A stretch of DNA of 13,827 bases from JBBRCE01 sp038205115 (GTDB taxonomy: Bacteria > Planctomycetota > Planctomycetia > Pirellulales > JBBRCE01), in NCBI GenBank assembly GCA_038205115.1, contig JBBRCE010000086.1, positions 1-13,827 on the forward strand, written 5' to 3'. This document shows positions 7,513 through 13,827 of the stretch, piece after piece (the stretch's first letter is position 1; every line of letters begins with the position of its first letter). The position numbers and the translations under genes are program-made. Under the pieces are notes generated by a model that was not told the origin of the DNA, made no database searches, and saw nothing but the letters and a program-made list of their open reading frames with translations.

Positions 7513-7914
7513 ATGTTCCGAGTCACGCGACAGATCGATTTTTGCTATGGCCACCGGTTGTTGAATTACGACGGCAAGTGCAAATTTCTGCACGGCCACA
7601 ACGGCCGGGCGATCATCACGCTCGAAGCGGAAACGCTCGACGCCCGCGGCATGGTGCTGGACTTCACGGATATCAAGCGGATCGTGAGCCGCTGGATCGA
7701 CGAGCAGCTCGATCATCGCATGATTTTACATCGCGACGATCCGGCCGTGGCCGCCTTGCAAGCCTTGGGCGAACCGCTGCACCTGATCGATGCCAATCCC
7801 ACGGCCGAGAACATCGCCAAGTTGATCTACGATTACACCGCGGCGCAAGGCTTTCCGATTGTCGAAGCCGTGCTGTGGGAGACGCCCAACTGCTTTGCAA
7901 CCTACACGCGGTAG
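7513..7914 (+). CDS. queD: 6-carboxy-5,6,7,8-tetrahydropterin synthase (QueD)
   Basis: QueD is a small zinc enzyme of the 6-pyruvoyl-tetrahydropterin synthase (T-fold) family. It converts 7,8-dihydroneopterin triphosphate to 6-carboxytetrahydropterin, an early step to 7-deazaguanines, in the cytoplasm. The 133-residue length is typical. His14, His27 and His29 fit the zinc ligands. Cys23 lies in the C-x-x-x-HGH motif that marks the QueD type. Asp67-His68 (LDHRMIL) fits the catalytic pair, PTAENIA is at 96-102, and Glu123 is in the WETP motif that binds the pterin. The ATG start is the natural N-terminus of the fold; the only upstream purine-rich stretches are GGGG and AGGG at imperfect spacing. 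It follows queC by 29 bases. No key residue is missing. Eukaryote-type PTPS function is less likely given the C-x-x-x-HGH spacing and the queC neighbour. Confidence 0.95.
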   Translation: MFRVTRQIDFCYGHRLLNYDGKCKFLHGHNGRAIITLEAETLDARGMVLDFTDIKRIVSRWIDEQLDHRMILHRDDPAVAALQALGEPLHLIDANPTAENIAKLIYDYTAAQGFPIVEAVLWETPNCFATYTR

Positions 7915-7936
7915 TCGAGGCAAGACCTAGGTCGCC

Positions 7937-7951
7937 GGCGCCAATGGCGGC
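7937..7951. terminator. Small hairpin in the queD / membrane protein convergent gap
   Basis: CGCC-AAT-GGCG (7939-7949) can fold into a 4-bp GC stem with one more outer pair across a mismatch. It is the only structure in the 46-base gap between the converging genes, and no T-tract follows on either strand. Confidence 0.2.
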
Positions 7952-7960
7952 CGCAAAAGC

Positions 7961-8161
7961 TCAGCGCACGTAGCCTTCCATGATTCGCCCCAGATAAAAC
8001 ATGCTGACCGAAGCGACCAGCATCATCAGCATTGGGCCAGTGCGAATGGCGCTACTGAGTTGCAGCATGATGCTCAACGGCGGCAGCGTTAGCCCGATGA
8101 TTTGCAGAAATCGCCCCAGCGCGCTCATCACATGATCCCGGAGTGGTAAACCGGCCATCAT
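7961..8161 (-). CDS. Small two-helix membrane protein, conserved type in planctomycetes
   Basis: The 66-residue product has two likely transmembrane segments: about 14-35 (LGRFLQIIGLTLPPLSIMLQ) and about 43-58 (PMLMMLVASVSMFYLGRI), ending GYVR. The composition and the G-L-x-L-P-P-L-S ... L-x-x-L-V-A-x-V-x-x-F-Y-L-G-R-I-x-E-G-Y pattern match small hypothetical membrane proteins that I recall from planctomycete genomes; the role is unknown. The open frame extends up to 8371, but that N-terminal part overlaps the 3' end of the PEP-CTERM gene and does not look protein-like, so I place the start at one of the paired ATGs (8161 or 8158). ATG8128 is a further alternative. No start has a strong ribosome binding site. 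It is convergent with queD. Confidence 0.65.
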   Translation of the reverse strand: MMAGLPLRDHVMSALGRFLQIIGLTLPPLSIMLQLSSAIRTGPMLMMLVASVSMFYLGRIMEGYVR

Positions 8162-8289
8162 AATCACTTGCCCGCGATCGGCAAACCCGCTTGCCGCCTC
8201 TGCCGACTTGCGAACCTGCCAACCGACCACGCAGGCCGATTGTAAAATCCGGTCGGAGTGTAAATTGTCGCCGTCAGAAACCGTTCGAG

Positions 8290-8305
8290 GCTCGCGTGAG
8301 CGAGC
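8290..8305 (-). terminator. Hairpin just downstream of the PEP-CTERM gene
   Basis: A perfect 6-bp GC-rich stem (GCTCGC/GCGAGC) closes a 4-base loop 10 bases after the minus-strand stop codon at 8316-8318. No U-run follows on that strand. The position favours a role in ending or protecting the large transcript. Confidence 0.35.
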
Positions 8306-8315
8306 GATCAGATTT

Positions 8316-9353
8316 TCAGCGGATTGAAAACGGCTTCGACACCAGCGATTGGCGGCGGCGAGCCAAGACAAGCAGGCCGATGATGCCCATCAGGCCGAGT
8401 AGCCAAGTGCTCGGTTCTGGCACGGCGGTGACCGAGACTGGCGAGCCACCGAGCGAACCCAGTGTATGGACTTCACCAGACAAAGCACCACTTTGTGCCG
8501 CGAAAGCCGAATCCATCAGCGAGTAGTCGGCGGCGGTGATCGAGCCGTCGTAGTCGAAGTCGCCGTTGGCCCAGCCGGTTTGTGGGCCGAGCGTTTGTTG
8601 ATGCGCGAATGCCAGGTCGATGTTGGCGTAGTCGCCGGCGGTGATCACGCCGTCCAGATCGGTATCACCGAAGTAGGTGAACTTGACCAGTGTGTCGTTC
8701 TTGGCCACAGTCGCTGTGCCGAAGCTGGTGATGAACGCGTTGCCGGTGCCGTCGCTGACGGTACCGTCCAGCGAGCCGAACGACTTGGTGTTGTTTTGGA
8801 ACACCGCCAAGCCGACGATGCGGCGAGTGTCGGCCGCGGCTGAGGAACTGCCGATGCCGGTGCCCATCCACAGCGTGCTGGAGCCATTGGCCAGGTTGTA
8901 GCCTGACTTGACTTGACTGGCCACTTGCTTGACCGCGTCTTGCAACGCCGTGCCGCTGAGCCCACCGGTCTGCACAACCAATTTGTTGTTGGCCAAGTCG
9001 AGGTAGCCGTCCCACACCGTGTTGCCGCTGACCACATGGCTAGCGATCGTGAGGGTTGGCGTAACCACCACGCTTGGTCCCGTTGCAACTGGCAGCGCGG
9101 TGTTGGTAGTGATATTGGTATGCGCGCCGCTGTTGGTGGTCACACCACCGAGGTTTTGCGACGATTTCAAATTCGTCGTGCCGCTGTTGACCAGCGACAG
9201 CCCCGCGCCGCCATCGGTGTTGATGTTGGCGGTGACGCCCCTGTTCACGGTCAACGTTGCAGGGCTGGTGTTGGTTTGCGTGCCGGAGATGGTCACGGTG
9301 CCAGCGCCGCTGACGGCCACATTGTGACCGGACCAGGCTTGTGCACCGGACAA
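8316..9353 (-). CDS. C-terminal fragment of the giant repeat protein: beta-strand region, dockerin-like calcium loops, PEP-CTERM sorting signal
   Basis: The 345-residue frame is the 3' part of a much larger gene. Residues 1-90 continue Gly/Thr/Asn-rich beta-strand repeats. About 95-225 is a domain typical of planctomycete surface proteins (VVSGNTVWDGYLDLANNKLV, SSTLWMGTGIGSS, LVKFTYFGDTDLDG). Two EF-hand-like loops (about 230-247 and 266-281; GDTDLDGVITAGDYANID, DFDYDGSITAADYSLMD) form a dockerin-like module. The C-terminus has VPEPST (311-316), a hydrophobic helix WLLGLMGIIGLLVLA and RRR, the PEP-CTERM signal recognised by exosortase-type sorting. Coding similarity continues upstream of the first ATG (in-frame NITLASAGSLTLSG, about 9354-9389) and then jumps to the next frame. 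It is therefore not an independent gene unless translation restarts here. Confidence 0.85.
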   Translation of the reverse strand: MSGAQAWSGHNVAVSGAGTVTISGTQTNTSPATLTVNRGVTANINTDGGAGLSLVNSGTTNLKSSQNLGGVTTNSGAHTNITTNTALPVATGPSVVVTPTLTIASHVVSGNTVWDGYLDLANNKLVVQTGGLSGTALQDAVKQVASQVKSGYNLANGSSTLWMGTGIGSSSAAADTRRIVGLAVFQNNTKSFGSLDGTVSDGTGNAFITSFGTATVAKNDTLVKFTYFGDTDLDGVITAGDYANIDLAFAHQQTLGPQTGWANGDFDYDGSITAADYSLMDSAFAAQSGALSGEVHTLGSLGGSPVSVTAVPEPSTWLLGLMGIIGLLVLARRRQSLVSKPFSIR

Positions 9354-12255
9354 GGTCAGGCTGCCGGCGCTTGCCAGCGTGATGTTGGTTTGCCGTGGTG
9401 AGCACCAGCGTGCCTACGCCAATTTTGGTAAGCGCGACCGTGCCAATGATCGTCGCCGGACTCTGGTCGGAGTCTGTGACGGAGATCCCATTGTCTTGAA
9501 TGATCCCGCGGAACGTGGACGTCGTCCCGCCGGATCCCAAAATCAAGGTCGCCGGCGTGGTACTTCCGTTTTGGACAGTAAAGTTGTCTGAACCGCTGAT
9601 CGAGGGCAGGGTTTGCGAAAAGCCATTGAGGTACAGGTCGGCGCTGTTGAGGGTCAGTGCGCTGGTTGCAGGCAGTGCGTTGTCTGCGCCGAGAAAAAGC
9701 TGTGCCTGTCCCGAGTAATCGAACTGCCCACCTAGGGCTCGGCCGTTTACCGTCGTGCTGCCCGCATAGTTATTGCTGGCGCCAGTGATGAAAAATCGAC
9801 CGCCCACTGGGTCGTCGGTATTCGCCCAACCGCTCGTTTCACCGGTGTCGCGGTCGAAAATCAGACCGCCGGGTCCCGTGATTTGGCCAGATAGCATCAG
9901 CGTCTTGTCGTTCCACCAGCTCGCAATATTGGAGGTGGCGTTTAGCGTAATCTTGCCAGTCAGTTTAGAAACATTGCCGGGAGTAAGATCTCCGCTGATG
10001 AGTGCTCCGCCAGGGGTCGTACCGTTTAGGGTAAAATTATTGGCGACCGTCAAATTGTCGGCCTCGAGCCAGACATTGCCGCCAGCAGAGACATTGACCG
10101 CCCCGGTACCGAGACCTGTTGAGGTAAAAGTCACCAGACCGCCGGAAGTGATGTTCGTTCCACCTCCATAGGTGTTCGAGCCGCCGAGATAGAGGTACGC
10201 CACGGCGTTGTTAACCGTGACGACGGTGGTTGCGCCCGAAATCGTTCCTTCAAAATCGCTTACCTCGTCGCTACTTGTATAATTGAGATTGCCGCGGATT
10301 GTGCCGGCCCCAAGCAGATTGCCCGTCCCCGTGACATTCACCACAGCTCCGAGTGCGTTGGAGCCGTCGAGTTGCAAGGTTCCCTCCGAAACGGTTGTGG
10401 CACCGGTGTAGGTGTTTGCGCCAGAGAGAACAAGAGTGCCGGCAGCGACCTTCGTCAGGCCAGTTGTCGCGGAATTTGTACCATTGGAAATGACGCCACC
10501 GATGGTAAGCGTATTTGCCATCACGGCGATTGTTCGGGTCGCCGCTGTGCCTGTTGCTCCAAGGTCGACCCCGCCGGTGCCAAGATTCAGGCTCTGTGTT
10601 CCGGCAAAGGCGAAATCGGCATTCCAGATTTGCGCGTTGTTGCTCGCGTTGACGAGGTTGAGCACGCTGCTGTCCAAGACGCCGCCGTTAATCGTCAATG
10701 TACTCGCGGTGGCCCCGATGGCGGTGGTGCTGCCCAAGTTCAGCGTTCCGGCGGCGAGAGTCGTGCCGCCGGTATAAGTATTGGCCTGACTCAACGTGGC
10801 CGTACCGCTGTAGGTGCTATCCAACGTGAAACCACCCGCTCCGGAAGCTGCAGCGGTTTGGGCGAAGTTACCATTGCCGGTGAGTTTGGGAGTGAAACCG
10901 CCATTGGATAGAGCCCCAATGGACAGCAGCGTGGTCCCGCCGGCGACGGGGTTGATAACATTGAATATTGTCGCCCCGCTGAGCGTCGTGGCACCGAAGG
11001 TGAGTCCCGCAGTGCCGCTGGTGACGTTGCCGCCGCTGACAGTGAGGGTGCTGGCGCCGACGGCCAATGGCCCCATTGTGTAGGTGAGGCCCGAGCCTGA
11101 CGTGCTCGACTCCGTTAAGATGGTCATGCTTCCGTTGACGGTTGTGCTTTTGTTGAAGCTTCGATTTACTGTGTCGTTTAAGTCGAGCGTCGTGCCGGAA
11201 TTTAAAGTCAGCGTGACCCCAGCCGCGCCGAAGACTGCGTTGTTTCCATTGCCGGCCAACGTACCGCCTAAAAGAACAATCGCGCCGGACGTATAACCGG
11301 TGTTACCGAACTGCAGAGTCAACGTCCCAGGGCCGGTTTTGGTAAGAGTGCCAGAGCCGTTAAGGTTGCTGCTGCCGTTGAAGGTCAGGTTCGTGCTCGG
11401 ATTGGTGACTTCGATTACGGCTCCGGTACCGCCAATATTCCAAATCCGGTTGGTCGTCGCGGTGGAACCGGTGTATTGCAGGGTACCGGTTTGACCATTT
11501 GCGCCAATTTGCGTCCGGACCAAAGTGCTCCCGCTGGCACCCAACGGGCCGGCAGTTCCTGCGTCGTTTATCGTAGCGACAGAAATCGTGCCGCTTTGCA
11601 ACGTCAGGGCTCCGGTGAAGATGTTGGCGCCGGCGAGCACCAGTGTTCCGGCACCGCTGTTCGTCAAGGCTAACGTGTTCCCGCTGCCAACGCCGTCCTG
11701 GAGGATGCCATTGAGCGTAATGTTGCCCGAGCCCAAAATCGTCAAAGTCGTCGGCGCGCCAGAAGATCCTGTCACGCTACCGCCGACGGTCAGCAAATTC
11801 GATGAATTGTTGGTCCAGGCCTGGTTGGCGCCCAGAACGACATCCGCATTGATCGTACTGCTCCCCGCGCCACTTTTCACGACGATGCCGTTGCCTGCCA
11901 AATAGCCCAAGCCACCAACAGCGCTCGCAATAGCCTGGATTTTGAGCGTGTCGCCGCTGGCGATGGTTACGTTGCTGGCGCTGCTGAACGTCAAGCTGTT
12001 GATGGTCAGCGGTCCGCCGAGCGTTTGGGTGAGGCTGGTGGCGTTATCGGCGGCCTCCACCACGTCGGTCGTCACGCCCGGAGTGCTACCCAAATCGGTC
12101 GTGGAACTCTGGCTGCCAACCCAATTTGTGCCGCCGCTGGTCGTGCTCCAATTGCCATCGTTACGCACTCCGTACCAGTAGGCCGCCGCTGGAGACGACA
12201 CGGATGCCGTAACGGTGAGGACCAAATCGTTTACATTTACACCGCTGGTGGGCAC
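9040..12255 (-). CDS. Middle fragment of the giant repeat protein: autotransporter-associated beta-strand (PATR) repeats
   Basis: The 1071-residue frame is Gly/Thr/Ser/Asn-rich with recurring LTK-x-G-x-GTL-x-L-x-G-x-N-x-Y-x-G-x-T-x-x-x-x-GTL repeats, the signature of autotransporter-associated beta-strand repeats. Clear copies begin near residues 196, 303, 483, 599, 686 and 942. These form a parallel beta-helix passenger in surface proteins. Only residues 1-956 are authentic. From about 957 (near 9390) the frame becomes QHHAGKRRQPDL and a basic, non-repetitive tail, while good sequence resumes in the frame of the 8316-9353 fragment. The annotated start is a GTG inside a continuous AISVPTSGVNVND stretch, so it is an artefact of the upstream frameshift. 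In-frame coding extends up to about 12314. There is no signal peptide or ribosome binding site at this start. Confidence 0.85.
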   Translation of the reverse strand: MPTSGVNVNDLVLTVTASVSSPAAAYWYGVRNDGNWSTTSGGTNWVGSQSSTTDLGSTPGVTTDVVEAADNATSLTQTLGGPLTINSLTFSSASNVTIASGDTLKIQAIASAVGGLGYLAGNGIVVKSGAGSSTINADVVLGANQAWTNNSSNLLTVGGSVTGSSGAPTTLTILGSGNITLNGILQDGVGSGNTLALTNSGAGTLVLAGANIFTGALTLQSGTISVATINDAGTAGPLGASGSTLVRTQIGANGQTGTLQYTGSTATTNRIWNIGGTGAVIEVTNPSTNLTFNGSSNLNGSGTLTKTGPGTLTLQFGNTGYTSGAIVLLGGTLAGNGNNAVFGAAGVTLTLNSGTTLDLNDTVNRSFNKSTTVNGSMTILTESSTSGSGLTYTMGPLAVGASTLTVSGGNVTSGTAGLTFGATTLSGATIFNVINPVAGGTTLLSIGALSNGGFTPKLTGNGNFAQTAAASGAGGFTLDSTYSGTATLSQANTYTGGTTLAAGTLNLGSTTAIGATASTLTINGGVLDSSVLNLVNASNNAQIWNADFAFAGTQSLNLGTGGVDLGATGTAATRTIAVMANTLTIGGVISNGTNSATTGLTKVAAGTLVLSGANTYTGATTVSEGTLQLDGSNALGAVVNVTGTGNLLGAGTIRGNLNYTSSDEVSDFEGTISGATTVVTVNNAVAYLYLGGSNTYGGGTNITSGGLVTFTSTGLGTGAVNVSAGGNVWLEADNLTVANNFTLNGTTPGGALISGDLTPGNVSKLTGKITLNATSNIASWWNDKTLMLSGQITGPGGLIFDRDTGETSGWANTDDPVGGRFFITGASNNYAGSTTVNGRALGGQFDYSGQAQLFLGADNALPATSALTLNSADLYLNGFSQTLPSISGSDNFTVQNGSTTPATLILGSGGTTSTFRGIIQDNGISVTDSDQSPATIIGTVALTKIGVGTLVLTTANQHHAGKRRQPDLVRCTSLVRSQCGRQRRWHRDHLRHANQHQPCNVDREQGRHRQHQHRWRRGAVAGQQRHDEFEIVAKPRWCDHQQRRAYQYHYQHRAASCNGTKRGGYANPHDR

Positions 12256-13598
12256 TGAGATGGCATAGCTGTAGCCAGTAAGTGGCGTATTGGTTGAATC
12301 GACCGCAGTGATCGTCCAGCCGGTCCGCCGGTGACCGCTGCGCCGGTGCCGTCAATCAGCACGTAATTACCGCCTGTTAGCGCGGCGTTGTAAGCTCGGA
12401 TGTTGAGTACGCCGTTTGTGCCATAATCGACCGCCCCAACTCCGGTGATGCTGATCAGATCGTTACCGGCACTGGTCGTACTATTTAAATTGAAATCGAG
12501 GATGGAACCGAGTCCGCTCGCTGACCCCGACCCGAGCGTCAAGCTGCCCGCTAAGTTCGTGGTCGTACCGAGTGAACCGGTGAATCCGCTGGGGCTGAAA
12601 TGGCCTGCCACGTTGCCCGAGTTGCCATCCGAAATTGTGACTGGGCCATTAATAGTCCCGCCGCCACCGATCCTGGGATTGCCGCTGGCGGTGGCACCAC
12701 CTACGGTCACCGCACTGCCGACGGCAAGCGAGCCGCCCGTCGCGATGTTCAAAGTTCCGCTCTTGACGGTCGTGGCACCGCCATACGTATTGACGCCGGA
12801 CAGGTTCAGCGTGGCAGCCGAGTTGTTCATCGTCACAGCACTGGCGCCGCCGCCTATGATCCCTTGGAAGGTGCTGTTGCTACTGCTGGTGTAGTTGAGG
12901 CTGCCCGTCAGCAAGGCTGCATTCGTTGCTGCGGAGATCGTACCGGCGGTGACAGCCACACCAGCAAGCGCTTGCAAATTCGGCGCCGCGCCGGTCGTAT
13001 TACCAATAACAAACGTCGTGCCGCTGGCCGTCACCAGCCCGGTCACGGAACCTGTACCAAAACTCCACGTGCCGCCACTCCCCGTCACGTTGAGCGTCCC
13101 GCCGATCGTACCATTGAAGAGGGTCGCGCTGCGACCGATCGTGCCACCGTTGGTCAGCGTAACATTACCGTTGACCGTGCCCACTCCCCCGAGGATTCCC
13201 GCTCCAGTCACCGTTACAGCACTGCCAGCGCCAATCGAGCCGCCCAGGTTGACGACTTTGGAGATGGTGGTGGCACCAGTGTATGTATTCGTGCCATTCA
13301 CGGCAACTACGCCAGTGCCGGAACTGTTGACAGTTAGGGCGACCGTGCCGCCGTTCAAGCCATCGCTGATGGCGTTGTTGATATTGACCGCGCCGGTACT
13401 GCTAGCGCCCGCAGTGATTGTCTGCGTAACTCCGCTGCCCGCCGAACCGGTGACCGTACCGCTGATGGTGAGTGATGAGCTACTTGTGTTGTTAAACGCC
13501 AGGGCGGTGCATGCCGAGTCGATGATCAAGCTGTCGGAAACGGTTTGCGCAGATGCCACGGTGCTAAAAATTCCGGACCCCACGGCGGCGCTGCCCAA
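12237..13598 (-). CDS. N-terminal-side fragment of the giant repeat protein: beta-strand repeats, no signal peptide
   Basis: The 453-residue frame has the same composition and repeats as the middle fragment: VVAVNGTNTYTGATTISKVV (about 97-116), LNLSGVNTYGGATTVKSGTL (in the second half) and glycine-rich GGGGTINGPVTISDG. Residues 1-428 are authentic. After GGPAG the frame turns into a short unrelated tail, while the true continuation (TITAVDSTNTPLTGYSYAIS) lies in the next frame, implying one missing base near 12314-12316. The nominal TTG start has no ribosome binding site and no hydrophobic leader, unlike an exported PEP-CTERM protein. Likely coding sequence upstream is in yet another frame (13600-13708). 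The real N-terminus is therefore outside the window or damaged. Confidence 0.8.
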   Translation of the reverse strand: MGSAAVGSGIFSTVASAQTVSDSLIIDSACTALAFNNTSSSSLTISGTVTGSAGSGVTQTITAGASSTGAVNINNAISDGLNGGTVALTVNSSGTGVVAVNGTNTYTGATTISKVVNLGGSIGAGSAVTVTGAGILGGVGTVNGNVTLTNGGTIGRSATLFNGTIGGTLNVTGSGGTWSFGTGSVTGLVTASGTTFVIGNTTGAAPNLQALAGVAVTAGTISAATNAALLTGSLNYTSSSNSTFQGIIGGGASAVTMNNSAATLNLSGVNTYGGATTVKSGTLNIATGGSLAVGSAVTVGGATASGNPRIGGGGTINGPVTISDGNSGNVAGHFSPSGFTGSLGTTTNLAGSLTLGSGSASGLGSILDFNLNSTTSAGNDLISITGVGAVDYGTNGVLNIRAYNAALTGGNYVLIDGTGAAVTGGPAGRSLRSIQPIRHLLATAMPSQCPPAV

Positions 13599-13599
13599 G

Positions 13600-13708
13600 T
13601 CAATTGTGCCGCCCCCGTGGCTGCCTTCACAGTGAAGACAACATTGCTGCTGAACTTGATGCTGTGGGCGAGTTGAGTGCCGTTGACAGCCCGTCGAAGT
13701 AAGCCTAT
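13600..13708 (-). pseudogene. Probable frameshifted upstream piece of the giant repeat protein
   Basis: In a third minus-strand frame, about 36 codons read RRAVNGTQLAHSIKFSSNVV and then FTVKAATGAAQLTW, with GC-rich third positions and the composition of this protein's beta-strand segments. The frame ends in unrelated sequence past about 13600, where the 13598 fragment takes over. It begins right after a TAA at 13709-13711 and has no ATG, GTG or TTG start. A one-base loss near 13600 would join it to the next fragment. Confidence 0.4.
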
Positions 13709-13827
13709 TTAGGCGGCAACGTGGCAGGCGTTGATGGCGGACGCGAGCGAGTTTTTTGATGTGGGTCGAATTGTGTGGAGCTGAAACGCGGCGCGATGGA
13801 GGCGAATGGCAAGTTGGGCGAGGGCGG
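13709..13827 (-). other. Right-edge segment, possible end of another minus-strand gene
   Basis: One minus-strand frame is open from the window edge to the TAA at 13709-13711, ending NSLASAINACHVAA, with GC-rich third positions. I do not recognise it and cannot exclude chance. No signal peptide, promoter or ribosome binding site for the giant repeat protein is evident here. Confidence 0.2.

Noticed and set aside
8162..8371. N-terminal extension of the small membrane protein frame
   Set aside because: It overlaps the end of the PEP-CTERM gene, includes the hairpin region and has no protein-like pattern.
9040..9387. Basic tail of the middle fragment as a genuine domain
   Set aside because: It is out-of-frame reading of the repeat sequence; the correct frame carries normal beta-strand sequence.
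9385..12316. Programmed ribosomal frameshifting to explain the frame changes
   Set aside because: No slippery heptamer with downstream structure is evident at the junctions; indel or decay is simpler.
9773..13635. Several plus-strand open frames opposite the giant repeat protein, including 12895-13635
   Set aside because: They are antisense to Gly/Thr/Asn codons, giving Pro/Val/Leu-rich products without motifs or ribosome binding sites; the minus strand carries recognisable repeats.

Overview
The window looks like a planctomycete chromosome segment, probably Pirellulales-like. The basis is a PEP-CTERM protein that combines autotransporter-type beta-strand repeats with a dockerin-like pair of calcium loops, a secreted protein with YCF48-type propeller repeats and a CBM9-like C-terminus, a small two-helix membrane protein of a type I associate with that phylum, and high GC in most genes. 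This assignment is inference from family content; no rRNA or other marker is present.

Layout, left to right. (1) 144-1457 (+): a helical-repeat protein resembling the C-terminal TPR domain of cyclase/ATPase signalling proteins. It is visibly more AT-rich than its neighbours, and its frame stays open to the left edge. (2) 1753-6510 (-): three genes transcribed right to left. They are a lipoprotein with an 8-residue tandem repeat (6510-5791), mutM/fpg (5715-4885), and a 1013-residue secreted protein (4794-1753) carrying propeller repeats, an apparently metal-dead LmbE-like deacetylase domain, TPR-like helices and a CBM9-like domain. (3) 6740-7914 (+): queC and queD, two enzymes of 7-deazaguanine (preQ0/queuosine) synthesis, divergent from the lipoprotein gene and 29 bases apart. 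(4) 7961-8161 (-): a small membrane protein. (5) 8316 to the right edge (-): one very large surface or secreted PEP-CTERM protein of at least about 1,740 residues. It is split over different frames by two clear single-base frameshifts, plus a probable third near its 5' end.

How the genes relate: queC and queD act in successive biochemical contexts of one pathway and probably share a transcript; queE and folE are not in the window. The lipoprotein, mutM and secreted-protein genes are co-oriented with gaps of 75 and 90 bases, so co-transcription is possible but not shown. The PEP-CTERM gene is separate, with a small hairpin just past its stop.

The most interesting items are the degenerate deacetylase domain embedded in the propeller/CBM9 protein, the frameshifted giant repeat protein with no visible signal peptide, and the orphan sensor-type TPR domain. 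I see no CRISPR array, tRNA, rRNA, transposase or defence system.
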